Assembly (NCBI GenBank): GCA_051953655.1
Contig: JBQCIO010000014.1
Span: forward strand, 1-28,070
Source: JBQCHF01 sp051953655
GTDB lineage: Bacteria; Actinomycetota; Actinomycetes; Motilibacterales; Motilibacteraceae
DNA: 28,070 bases
Reading direction: 5' to 3'
Position numbers and translations under genes: made by a program. Positions 14,338-23,032 of this stretch are shown here, one piece after another. The notes beneath the pieces are model-generated. The model searched no databases. It was given only the letters and a program-made list of their open reading frames with translations, and was not told where the DNA came from. Position 1 is the stretch's first letter. Every line of letters starts with the position of its first letter.

Positions 14338-15791
14338 GCGTCGCTCCCCTGCGCCGTGGCAGCGGTTCGCTCCGACGGGACGTCGGAGACGAGCGCCTCG
14401 GCGACCTTCTCCAGGCCGGCGGCGCGGGAGGCCTTGACCAGCACCACGTCGCCCGGCGCCAGCTCGTCGCGCAGCAGCGCCAGCGCCGCCTCGGCGTCGG
14501 GCACCCACGCGGACTCGTTCCCCCACGAGCCCTCCAGCGCGGCACCGAGGTGCATCGCGCGGGCGCCCTCGCCGACGACGACCAGGCGGTTCACGTCCAG
14601 GCGCACCGCCAGCCGGCCGACGGCGTCGTGCTCGTCCCGGCTGGTCTCGCCGAGCTCGAGCATCTCCCCCAGCACGGCCCAGGTGCGCCGGCCGCCCGCC
14701 CTATCTGTGCCTGACCTCGCTAGCGCGACGAGCGCCTTGAGCCCGGCCCGCATCGACTCCGGGTTGGCGTTGTAGGCGTCGTTCACGACGGTGACCCCGT
14801 CGGCCCGCTCGACGACCTCCATCCGCCACCGGCTGCGCGGGCCGGCCGCGGACAGCGCCGCGGCGACGTCGTCGAGGGAGAGACCGGCCTCCAGCGCGAC
14901 CGCGGCCACGGAGAGCGCGTTGGCGACGTGGTGCTCGCCGTGCAGCCGCAGCCGCACCTCCGCCCGACCGCTGCCGGTCACCAGGTCGAAGGTGGCCCGC
15001 GCCGCGCCGTCGAGCCGCACGTCCTCCGCCCTCACGTCGGCGTCGGGCGACTCCCCCACCAGCACCACCCGGGCGGACGTGCGCGCGGACATGGCGCGGA
15101 CCAGCGGGTCGTCGGCGTTGAGCACGGCCACACCGCCGGCCGGGAGGGACTCGACCAGCTCGCCCTTGGTCTGCGCGATGGCCTCGCGGCTGCCGAACTC
15201 GCCCACGTGGGCCGAGCCGACGTTGAGCACGACGCCGACGGTGGGACGGGCCAGCTCGCACAGCTCGCGGATGTTGCCCAGGTGCCGCGCACCCATCTCC
15301 AGCACCAGGTGCCGGGTGGTGGGGGTGACGCGGGTGAGGGTGAGCGGCAGGCCCAGCTCGTTGTTGTAGGAACCCGCGGTCGCGACGGTCTCGCCGGCCG
15401 TCTCGAGCACCGCTGCGAGCAGGTCCTTGGTGCTGGTCTTGCCCGAGGAGCCGGTGATGCCGACGACCAGGACCCCGTCGGCCACCCGGTCGCGCACGGC
15501 CGCACCCAGCGCCTGCAGCGCGGCGACGGTGTCGGCGGCGCGCACGGCGGGGCCGACGTCGAGGTCCTCGCGGGAGACCAGCGCGGCAGCGGCGCCGCCG
15601 TCGACCGCCGCCCGGGCGAAGTCGTGACCGTCGACGTGCTCGCCGGGCACCGCGACGAACAGCCCGCCGGGCTGCACGCTGCGGCTGTCGACGGACGCCG
15701 GCGCGGTGACGACGACCTCTGCGGCGTCGGCCGCGCCCGGCACCGTGCCACCCACCGCCTCGGCGATCTCGGCCAGGGTCATCGGGATCAT
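14334..15791 (-). CDS. murF: MurF, UDP-MurNAc-tripeptide D-Ala-D-Ala ligase
   Basis: MurF is the cytoplasmic ATP-dependent ligase adding D-Ala-D-Ala to finish the pentapeptide precursor. The 485-aa product begins MIPMTLAEIAEAVGG. It has the N-domain DSRSVQPGGLFVAVPGEHVDGHDF (35-58), the P-loop GITGSSGKTSTK (111-122), the central motif EMGARHLGNI, and NDAYNANPESM followed by LGEMLELGE, both characteristic of MurF. ATG 15791 overlaps the murE stop (ATGA) and has GGAGGTGG just upstream; a second ATG three codons on is possible. Coupled to mraY by a GTGA overlap. Confidence 0.97.
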   Translation of the reverse strand: MIPMTLAEIAEAVGGTVPGAADAAEVVVTAPASVDSRSVQPGGLFVAVPGEHVDGHDFARAAVDGGAAAALVSREDLDVGPAVRAADTVAALQALGAAVRDRVADGVLVVGITGSSGKTSTKDLLAAVLETAGETVATAGSYNNELGLPLTLTRVTPTTRHLVLEMGARHLGNIRELCELARPTVGVVLNVGSAHVGEFGSREAIAQTKGELVESLPAGGVAVLNADDPLVRAMSARTSARVVLVGESPDADVRAEDVRLDGAARATFDLVTGSGRAEVRLRLHGEHHVANALSVAAVALEAGLSLDDVAAALSAAGPRSRWRMEVVERADGVTVVNDAYNANPESMRAGLKALVALARSGTDRAGGRRTWAVLGEMLELGETSRDEHDAVGRLAVRLDVNRLVVVGEGARAMHLGAALEGSWGNESAWVPDAEAALALLRDELAPGDVVLVKASRAAGLEKVAEALVSDVPSERTAATAQGSDA

Positions 15792-17395
15792 CGGGCCACC
15801 TCCGGGGCCGGGTCCGCGGCCTGGCCACCATGGCCGGCCACGCTCTCGTCCAGGGCCGCCCGCAGGACCGCGCGGTCGTCGAAGGGGTGGACCACCCCGG
15901 CGACCTCCTGGCCCTGCTCGTGGCCCTTGCCCGCGACGACCACCGCGTCGCCCGGGCCCAGCCCCCGTACCGCCGTGCGGACCGCCTCCTGGCGGCCCGC
16001 CACCTCCAGCACCCGCGCCCCCGACCGCGTGGCCTCGTCCTGCGCGCCGGCGAGGACGGCGGCCCGCACCGTGGCGGGGTCCTCGCTGCGCGGGTTGTCG
16101 TCGGTCACGATGACCAGGTCTGCCCACCGCGCCGCGGCCGCACCCCTGCCCGGGCGCTTGTCGCGGTCGCGGTCGCCGCCCGCGCCGAGCACCACCGCGA
16201 GCCGGCCGCTGACGACCGGGCGCAGCGTCCGCAGCACGGTGTCGACGGCGTCCGGCGTGTGGGCGAAGTCGACCAGCGCGAGCGGGCCGTCGGCCGCGGA
16301 GGAGACGCGCTCGAGCCGCCCGGGCACACCGGCGAAGCCCTCCAGCCCGCGCACCGCGGCGGCGACGTCGACGTCCGCGACGGCGCACGCCACCACCGCC
16401 AGCGCGGTGTTGGCCACGTTGAAGTCGCCCGGCAGCGGGGCGACCGCGCGGATCCGGCGGCCGTCGCGGTCGACGAGGGTGAACCGGGTACGGGACCCGT
16501 CGGCCTCCACCGCACGCTCGACCACCTGCCAGTCCGCAGGGGTCTGGCCCGACGGCGAGACGGTGACGACCGGGACGGAGGCCTCGCGGGCCAGTCGGGC
16601 GCCGTAGGGGCCGTCGACGTCGACGACCCCCACCCGGGAGCGGCCGGGGGTGAACAGGGATGCCTTGGCCTGGAAGTAGTTCTCCAGCGTGCCGTGGAAG
16701 TCGAGGTGGTCCTGGGTGAGGTTGGTGAACAGCGCGACGTCGAAGACCAGACCGTCCACGCGACCGAGCACCAGGGCGTGGGAGGAGACCTCCATCGCCA
16801 CCGCGTCGGCGCCGCGCTCGCGCATGACGGCCAGCAGGGCCTGCAGATCGGTGGACTCCGGCGTGGTCCGCACGCTGGCCACCCGCTCGTCGCCGATCCG
16901 CGTCTCCACCGTGCCGATGAGACCGGTGCGCCGGCCCGCGGCAGCCAGGCAGGCTTCGAGCAGGTAGCTGGTCGTGGTCTTGCCGTTGGTCCCGGTGGTC
17001 CCCACCAGCAGCAGGTCGGCGGCCGGATCGCCGTAGATCCACGCGGCCAGCGCGCCGAGGCGGTGCCGTGGGTCGTCCACCACGAGCACCGGCAGGCCCG
17101 AGGCGGCCGCGCGCTCCAGCCCCGCCTCGTCGGTGAGTACGGCGACCGCACCCAGTCCCACCACGTCGACGGCGAAGTCGGCGCCGTGGGCCCTGGATCC
17201 GGGCAGGGCCGCGTAGAGGTCGCCGGGCTGCACCGCGCGCGAGTCGTGGGTGACGCCGGTGAGGCGGACCTGCGCCGGCACCGCTCCCCCGCGCTGGGGT
17301 GCGGGTAGGCCGAGCCGGGCGCAGACCTCCGCGAGGGTCCGGCCCGGGACCTCGCGGGGTCGCAGCGCCTCGGGGCGGCCGGCGGGGCTGGGCAC
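15788..17395 (-). CDS. murE: MurE, UDP-MurNAc-tripeptide ligase (meso-DAP type)
   Basis: MurE adds the third stem-peptide residue in the cytoplasm. The 535-aa product has THDSRAVQPGDLYAALPG (49-66), the P-loop TGTNGKTTT (134-142), TNLTQDHLDFHGT (224-236) and the lysine of QAKASLF (K244) that is carbamylated in the family. DNPRSEDP (433-440) indicates meso-diaminopimelate, not lysine; the substrate call rests on that motif. Start GTG 17395 is the only start after an in-frame TAG four codons upstream, but it has no visible Shine-Dalgarno sequence, so translation may depend on coupling or another signal. It lies 76 bases after ftsI and overlaps murF by ATGA. Confidence 0.96.
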   Translation of the reverse strand: MPSPAGRPEALRPREVPGRTLAEVCARLGLPAPQRGGAVPAQVRLTGVTHDSRAVQPGDLYAALPGSRAHGADFAVDVVGLGAVAVLTDEAGLERAAASGLPVLVVDDPRHRLGALAAWIYGDPAADLLLVGTTGTNGKTTTSYLLEACLAAAGRRTGLIGTVETRIGDERVASVRTTPESTDLQALLAVMRERGADAVAMEVSSHALVLGRVDGLVFDVALFTNLTQDHLDFHGTLENYFQAKASLFTPGRSRVGVVDVDGPYGARLAREASVPVVTVSPSGQTPADWQVVERAVEADGSRTRFTLVDRDGRRIRAVAPLPGDFNVANTALAVVACAVADVDVAAAVRGLEGFAGVPGRLERVSSAADGPLALVDFAHTPDAVDTVLRTLRPVVSGRLAVVLGAGGDRDRDKRPGRGAAAARWADLVIVTDDNPRSEDPATVRAAVLAGAQDEATRSGARVLEVAGRQEAVRTAVRGLGPGDAVVVAGKGHEQGQEVAGVVHPFDDRAVLRAALDESVAGHGGQAADPAPEVAR

Positions 17396-17471
17396 GGGGG
17401 GAGGCTACCTGTCGTCCGATGTGTCGCTGTCGTGGTACCGGTGCGCGGGCACGCCGATCAGCACGGCCGGC

Positions 17472-19493
17472 TCACCGCTTGTCCGAGAGGTAGACGGGGA
17501 TCCGCGAGGGGACGGTCCCGGTCGGTGGGATGCGCCGGCTCTGCAGGGCGAAGGACATGACGTCGCGGAACACCGGACCGCAGGTGGGGCCACCGCCGTC
17601 GCCGCCCTTGGGGTCCTGCAGCGTGACCGCGACGACCAGCCCGGGCTTGTCGGCCGGGGCCATCCCGATGAAGGAGTAGGTGAAGCCGCGGTAGCAGCCG
17701 CAGCTGGGGTCGTAGCGGTTGGCCGTGCCGGTCTTGCCGGCGGTGCGGTAGCCGGGGACCACCGCGACCCCGGCCGTCCCGTCCGGACCGGTGACCGTCT
17801 CGAGCATCTCCCGGACCGTCTTGGCGGTCTTGGCGCTCACCACGCGCACCGGCTTGGCGCTGGCCGGGCTGGTGGTCCTGCCCGACGGGTCGGTGACGGA
17901 GTCGACGATGCGCGGGGGCATGCGGACGCCGTCGTTGGCGACGGTGGCGAACACCGAGGCCATCTGCAGCGCGTTCACCGAGTAGCCCTGCCCGAACATC
18001 ATCGTGTCGCCGGTGGTGGCCGACCACTGCGAGGGCGGGAGCACCGACCCTGGGTTCTCCGGCAGCCCGACGCCGGTCTTCTGACCGAGCCCGAACTTCG
18101 CGAAGTACGGGTAGACCTTGTCGAAGCCCAGCTTCTCGGCCGCCTCGATGGTGCCGATGTTGCTCGAGCGCGCGAGCGTGCCGGCGTAGGTGAGGTCGAG
18201 GGTGCCGTGCTCCTGCCAGTCCTTGAACCTGGTGCCGCCGCGCTCGAGGCGGTTCGGGACCACGAGGTGGGTGGTGGGCGTGACCGCACCGCTCTCGATG
18301 AGCGCCGAGGCGGTGATGACCTTGCCGGTCGAGCCGGGCTCGTAGGCCTCCTGCAGCGGCCGGTCGCCGCGGTCGTCGGCGGGAGTCTTGCCGGGGTTGT
18401 TCGGGTCGAACGTGGGCGCGGTGGCCAGGGCCAGCACGTCGCCGGTGTGCGGGTCCATCACGACGACGTCGCCGCCCTCGGCCTTGTACTGCTTGACCGC
18501 CGCGGTGATGGCCTGCTGCGCGTACCACTGGATGTCGCGGTCGAGGGTGAGCCGCACGTCCGACCCGGGCACGGCCGGCTTGTCGATGCTCGGCGCGCCG
18601 GGGATCTGGTGGCCGTCGCGGCTGCGCTGGTAGCGCTCGGAGCCGTCGGTGCCCTTGAGGACGTCGTCGAGCGCGAGCTCGACACCGCCGAGCGGCTTGC
18701 CGTCGGCCCCGAGGAACCCCACCACGTTGGCCGCCACGGTGTCGGCGGGGTAGGTCCGCTCGCCCACGTCCTGGCTGAAGATGCCGACCGGCCGCGGGTC
18801 GAGCTGGGTGATCTTGCGCCAGGTGATGGGGTCGACGTTGCGCGCGACGTAGACGAAGCGCTTGTCGCCGGTGAGCCGCTGGGTGAGCGTGGCGACGTCG
18901 ATCCCGAGCAGCGGCGAGAGCTGGGCGGCCACCTGCGCGGGCGAGGTGCGGTTCGCCTCGGAGATGAGCGTCTGGTCGGCCGTGACGTCGACGGCGGCCA
19001 CGGTGGTGGCCAGCGGCACCCCGTGGGCGTCGGTGATCGTGCCCCGGGTGGCCGGAAGGGTGACCACCATCTCCCGATTGGCCGCGGCGGCCGCGGCATA
19101 GGCCGAAGCGTCCAGCCCCTGCAGCTGGATCAGGCGGCCCACCAGCAGGGAGAGGACGAAGGCCACGACGACGAGGGCGGCCCGCAGCCGGCGGGGTCCG
19201 TCGCCCAGCCGCAGGCGGCGGGCGGGTCGAGGGCGCCGGGGCGGCCGCGGCGCGGCCGGGCGGCGGTGCGGAGCGGTGCGCGGTGCGGCCTGCGCCCGGG
19301 GTCGCGGGGGGCGCGGTCGCGAGGCCGGGTCCGCGGGGGCGGTGCGCGGGCGGGGCGCCCGCATCTGCTCGCCGCGCACTCCGGCCCGGGCGCGCGGAGC
19401 GCCGACGGCTCGAGACGTGTCGCGGGGGGTCTCGCGGGAGGACCTGGCGCTGCGGGGCCGGTTGCTCTCCGGTCCCGTGCGGCGCTCGGTCAT
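17472..19493 (-). CDS. ftsI: FtsI/PBP3, septal class B transpeptidase
   Basis: FtsI crosslinks septal peptidoglycan as partner of FtsW. The 673-aa product has an unusually long basic Arg/Pro-rich cytoplasmic tail (1-102) and one membrane anchor (about 104-124). The dimerisation (pedestal) domain follows, from ATRGTITDAHGVPLA, then the transpeptidase domain with active-site S388-T-G-K391, the SSN motif (443-445) and KTGT (587-590). A cysteine pair, SCGCYRG (597-603), lies near the active site, with a further Cys in TCGPVF. ATG 19493 overlaps the ftsL stop in an ATGA. I see no PASTA domain, as expected for an FtsI rather than a sporulation or PASTA-type PBP. Confidence 0.96.
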   Translation of the reverse strand: MTERRTGPESNRPRSARSSRETPRDTSRAVGAPRARAGVRGEQMRAPRPRTAPADPASRPRPPRPRAQAAPRTAPHRRPAAPRPPRRPRPARRLRLGDGPRRLRAALVVVAFVLSLLVGRLIQLQGLDASAYAAAAAANREMVVTLPATRGTITDAHGVPLATTVAAVDVTADQTLISEANRTSPAQVAAQLSPLLGIDVATLTQRLTGDKRFVYVARNVDPITWRKITQLDPRPVGIFSQDVGERTYPADTVAANVVGFLGADGKPLGGVELALDDVLKGTDGSERYQRSRDGHQIPGAPSIDKPAVPGSDVRLTLDRDIQWYAQQAITAAVKQYKAEGGDVVVMDPHTGDVLALATAPTFDPNNPGKTPADDRGDRPLQEAYEPGSTGKVITASALIESGAVTPTTHLVVPNRLERGGTRFKDWQEHGTLDLTYAGTLARSSNIGTIEAAEKLGFDKVYPYFAKFGLGQKTGVGLPENPGSVLPPSQWSATTGDTMMFGQGYSVNALQMASVFATVANDGVRMPPRIVDSVTDPSGRTTSPASAKPVRVVSAKTAKTVREMLETVTGPDGTAGVAVVPGYRTAGKTGTANRYDPSCGCYRGFTYSFIGMAPADKPGLVVAVTLQDPKGGDGGGPTCGPVFRDVMSFALQSRRIPPTGTVPSRIPVYLSDKR

Positions 19494-20145
19494 CGGGCGG
19501 CTCCAGTGGACGTGCTGCGGGTGGACGTGCTGCGGGTGCTTGCGGAGGACCCCAGGGTGCCTGCCGACGAGCCGCTGGTCGCGGAGGACGCGCCGGTGCC
19601 GCCGTTCTTGGTCGAAGCGTTGCTGGGCGCGGGGTTCTTCGAAGTCTTCGACGTGGCGGTCTTCGGGGCCGTGGTGTTCGGGGCCGCGGTCTTCGGGGTG
19701 GTGGTCTTCGGGGTGGCGGAGGCCGGCGGGGCCTGCCCCGGCTTGGGCACACCGAGCACCTTGCCGTCGCCCGCGCGCACGAAGGCCGGGTTCTCGCTGG
19801 GCACCATGCCGAGGGCACGCGCACGTCCGGCCAGCTGGGCCGGCGACTCGGCTCTGGCGAGCTGGCGCTGCAGCGCCTGCGCCTGGTCGTCGAGCTGGTC
19901 GGCCTGCCGGCTGAGGTCGTGCACGGTGAAGGATCCCTGGCCCAGCGCGGTGTTCAGCAGCAGCAGGCCGATGAGGCCGGCGCTCAGCAGCAGCCCGACG
20001 AGCAGCACGAACGGACCGCGCGATGCGCGCCGGGCGTCGAGCCCGGCCCCGGTGGGGACGGCGCGCAGCGGCGTCCGCCGGACCGGCGCGGTGCGCGCCG
20101 CGGGGATCGCGGCGGGTGCGAGCCGGGGGGCGCGCTGGACGGTGC

Positions 20146-20149
<4 letters not shown>
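19490..20149 (-). CDS. ftsL: FtsL-like bitopic divisome protein with repetitive Lys/Thr/Ser tail
   Basis: The position between rsmH and ftsI and the topology identify FtsL. The 219-aa product has a basic cytoplasmic N-tail (1-45), one membrane helix (about 46-67), a short coiled coil (about 74-105, SRQADQLDDQAQALQRQLAR) and the FtsL/DivIC-like ARALGMVPSENPAFV (110-124). The extracytoplasmic tail (about 136-219) is low-complexity. It has four P-K/N-T-x-x pentads (147-166), a Ser/Lys/Asn stretch, and a duplicated STRST near the end from a 15-bp DNA repeat (19506-19535). Typical FtsL proteins end soon after the coiled coil, so the tail of about 85 residues is an extension. ATGA overlaps on both sides couple it to rsmH and ftsI. 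Confidence 0.88.
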
Positions 20150-21111
<962 letters not shown>

Positions 21112-21160
21112 CTCGACCCTTCGAAGGAGGTTCTGCTGCCGGGAAGCTGCGTCGTGCCGA

Positions 21161-21182
21161 CGGAGGGCTGCTGCGCCCTCCG
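21161..21182. other. Hairpin in the mraZ-rsmH gap
   Basis: CGGAGGGC (21161-21168) and GCCCTCCG (21175-21182) form a perfect 8-bp stem with the 6-base loop TGCTGC. It lies 50 bases before the rsmH start on the transcribed strand. It has no T-tract. It could be a partial terminator, a leader structure or an mRNA processing feature between mraZ and the rest of the operon. Confidence 0.45.
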
Positions 21183-21298
21183 CGCCGCCGTCCGGCCAGG
21201 TCTCCCTCCGCTCCCGCACCTGGCACCGGGGAAGTGCGCCTGGGGTGGGTGCGGGTGTAGACCTCGCCGGACGCCGGGGTCGTGCTGATCGGGCCTGC

Positions 21299-21348
21299 GG
21301 GTCGAGCGGGTGCGGGTCGGGCGGGTTCGGGTCGGGGCAGGTCGGGGG
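21299..21348 (+). other. G-run cluster with G-quadruplex potential after mraZ
   Basis: The plus strand carries nine runs of at least three Gs in 50 bases. Five of these (21314-21337) are separated by loops of only 2, 1, 3 and 2 bases, the classic intramolecular G4 spacing. The plus strand is the template for mraZ-rsmH transcription, so a G4 would form in template DNA and the RNA would be C-rich. It starts 12 bases after the mraZ stop. GC bias makes such clusters more likely by chance. Confidence 0.4.
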
Positions 21349-21359
21349 TGCAGCGCGGG

Positions 21360-21809
21360 TCAGAACACGCCGGGGACCACCTCGCCCTCACGCTCGGAGA
21401 AGGCCTGCTCCTTGGCGGCCAGGTAGGTCTCCCAGGCCGACGAGTCCCACAGCTCGAGCCGGGTGTTGGCGCCGATGACGATGACGTCGCGCTGAAGGCC
21501 CGCGTAGTCGCGCAGTGCCGGCGGGATGGTCACCCGGCCCTGCTTGTCCGGCACCTCGTCCGAGGCGCCGGCGAAGAACACCCGCAGGTAGTCCCGCGCG
21601 TCCTTGCTGGTGAGCGGGGCCTCGCGCAACTGCTCGGTGATCCGGTCGAACTCGTCCAGGGACCACACGTAGAGGCACCGCTCCTGCCCCTTCGTGATCA
21701 CGAGCCCCTCCGACAGCTGCTCACGGAACTTGGCCGGCAGGAACAGGCGCCCCTTGTCGTCCAGTCGGGGCGTGTACGTGCCAAGGAAGCGCTGGGAGCG
21801 GTTCGGCAC
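21360..21809 (-). CDS. mraZ: MraZ, dcw cluster transcriptional regulator
   Basis: MraZ is a double AbrB/SpoVT-type DNA-binding protein that represses the dcw operon by binding direct repeats in its own promoter. The 149-aa product has the first domain FLGTYTPRLDDKGRLFLPAKF (8-28) and the second DEVPDKQGRVTIPPALRDYAGL (84-105); each holds the DxxxR signature, DDKGR and DKQGR. Most MraZ proteins begin at the FLGTY; here that position is preceded by Arg, not a start codon. I use GTG 21809, seven codons earlier, with AGGGAGGTGA upstream. That fits a predicted transcription start near 21837. An open frame extends to 21998 but crosses the promoter and operator. Confidence 0.93.
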   Translation of the reverse strand: MPNRSQRFLGTYTPRLDDKGRLFLPAKFREQLSEGLVITKGQERCLYVWSLDEFDRITEQLREAPLTSKDARDYLRVFFAGASDEVPDKQGRVTIPPALRDYAGLQRDVIVIGANTRLELWDSSAWETYLAAKEQAFSEREGEVVPGVF

Positions 21810-21829
21810 CTCCCGGTCACCTCCCTGCT

Positions 21830-21871
21830 CCCCATTGCGCTCCACAGTACTCCACTGCGCTCCACCGTCAA
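21830..21871 (-). promoter_or_regulatory. mraZ promoter with four MraZ-type operator boxes
   Basis: On the minus strand, TTGACG (21871-21866) and TACTGT (21849-21844), 16 bases apart, are a plausible -35/-10 pair. Four boxes begin exactly 10 bases apart: GTGGAG at 21865, 21855 and 21845, and ATGGGG at 21835. They cover the spacer, the -10 element and the start region. TGGnn plus a 5-base spacer is the known MraZ site layout in other bacteria, so autorepression of the whole cluster is the likely function. That MraZ binds here is inferred. Confidence 0.85.
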
Positions 21872-21921
21872 CCAACTCTCGACACTTCCAGCCGGGAATC
21901 TGAGGAGAAAGCCGCAGGTCA

Positions 21922-22140
21922 GTGGCGGTGGAGCGATGTGGAGCGCCTGGCCCCCCCGACCCGCGCCCGGCCCCGCACTCCCCCGGCGCCGGGTGCATCA
22001 GAACGGGGCGAAAGGGGCAGCGCCTCGCGGCGAGCGTGGGTGGTGGAGCGCAGTGGGGCGCCAGGTGGAGCGCGGTGGAGCGTCTGGTGGAGCGCGGTGG
22101 AGCGCCCGGGTCGAGGAGCCGTGGAGCCGGCTGGAGCGCC
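21922..22140 (+). repeat. Distal array of GTGGAG boxes in opposite orientation to the mraZ promoter
   Basis: On the plus strand, GTGGAG-type boxes come as pairs 10 bases apart, starting at 21928/21938, 22043/22053 (second GTGGGG), 22065/22075, 22087/22097 and 22121/22131 (second CTGGAG). The middle three pairs lie in a 22-bp tandem repeat (22042-22063, 22064-22085, 22086-22107). Unpaired partial boxes are GTGGCG (21922) and GTGGGT (22036). The boxes match those in the mraZ promoter but face the other way, and no plus-strand gene follows. They lie wholly between the hydrolase stop and the mraZ promoter. A 12-bp palindrome, CCCGGCGCCGGG, is at 21982-21993. Confidence 0.85.
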
Positions 22141-22168
22141 GAGCGGCGAGCCGCCGGGGGGGCTCAGG

Positions 22169-23032
22169 TCACTGGCCGGAGAGCAGGTCCACCACGGTGC
22201 TCCCGCCCGGGGCGAGCAGCCGGACGTCGACGCCGGGCAGGTCCGCCCGGGCGAGGCCGGCGAAGCGCGGTCCGGGCGCTGCGAACAGCTCGTCCCGCAC
22301 GCCGCGCAGGCCGACCGGCCACAAGGTCCCCCAGTGCACCGGCACGGCGACCGGCGGCCGCCCGTCCCGGCCGGCGGCGAGCAGACGCAGGGCGGTCACC
22401 GCCTCGGCCGGGCCCAGGTGTCCCCGGCCGAGCGTCGGACCCCAGCCGCCGACCGGGAGCAGTGCGACGTCGGGTGCCAGCTCCTCCATGCCGGCCCACA
22501 CCGCGGTGTCACCGGCGACGTAGGTGCGCGCGCTCCCGTCGACCAGGAACCCCAGCGGGGCAGCGCGCAGCCGCGATCCCGGCGCGCGGCGGGAGTCGTG
22601 CGCCGCTGGGACCGCGCGCACGGTCACCCCGCTCCCCTCCCGGGCGCCGCCCGGCACGCGTGCCGCGGCCAGCGGCGCGACCTCGACCTCGTCGCCGACC
22701 TCGAGCTCGACGACCTCGAGCGGCAGCCGGCGCAGCAGCGCCGCGGCGCCGCGCGGCACCAGGACCGGAGTGCCGGCGGCGACCCGGCGCAGCGAGGTCA
22801 GGTGCAGGTGGTCGGCGTGCAGGTGGGAGACGAGCACGGCGTCGGCCCGCAGCGCGGCCGGCCCCGGCAGGGGTCCCCGGCGCCGGGTCAGGTGGGCCAG
22901 CCGCGCGGTGAGGACCGGGTCGGTGAGCAGCCGGACGCCGCGGTCCTGCACGGTGGCCGTCGCGTGCCCCCACCAGGTCACGCCCACGACCGGCCGCCCC
23001 TGGGCGCGTCCGGCACCGGCCGTCGACGTCAC
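22169..23032 (-). CDS. UlaG-like metallo-beta-lactamase-fold hydrolase
   Basis: The 287-aa cytoplasmic protein has all the expected metal ligands: H70-L-H72-A-D74-H75, H145 (VPAAHDSR), D175 (VAGDTAVW) and H233 (PVHWGT). It opens with TWWGHATATVQDRGVRLLTDPV (19-40), the pattern of the L-ascorbate-6-phosphate lactonase-like (UlaG/YtnP-like) branch. GHLGPAEAV (205-212) is also typical. The substrate cannot be told from sequence. GTG 23032 has GGGGGTGG about 5 bases upstream; the frame is open into the antisense of moxR, which is not coding. It is transcribed toward mraZ and divergently from moxR; read-through into mraZ is possible because no strong terminator is seen. Confidence 0.88.
   Translation of the reverse strand: MTSTAGAGRAQGRPVVGVTWWGHATATVQDRGVRLLTDPVLTARLAHLTRRRGPLPGPAALRADAVLVSHLHADHLHLTSLRRVAAGTPVLVPRGAAALLRRLPLEVVELEVGDEVEVAPLAAARVPGGAREGSGVTVRAVPAAHDSRRAPGSRLRAAPLGFLVDGSARTYVAGDTAVWAGMEELAPDVALLPVGGWGPTLGRGHLGPAEAVTALRLLAAGRDGRPPVAVPVHWGTLWPVGLRGVRDELFAAPGPRFAGLARADLPGVDVRLLAPGGSTVVDLLSGQ

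Larger units (their letters stand above)
21810..22168. other. mraZ upstream intergenic region
   Basis: This 359-base gap between the hydrolase stop and the mraZ start contains no convincing gene. It holds the mraZ promoter with its operator boxes and the distal box array. A GCGGC/GCCGC mini-hairpin (22143-22147 with 22150-22154), just after the hydrolase stop, might be its weak terminator. Between 21944 and 22035 it is C/G-rich with no defined motif except the 12-bp palindrome. Confidence 0.7.

Noticed and set aside
21112..21219. 36-residue N-terminal extension of RsmH
   Set aside because: Family members start near MDEREQAPVHVPVM, which has a ribosome site here; the extension is leader translation.
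22042..22107. 22-bp direct repeats considered as a CRISPR or minisatellite
   Set aside because: There are no unique spacers between units, and the internal 10-bp box pairing matches the mraZ operator, which explains the structure better.
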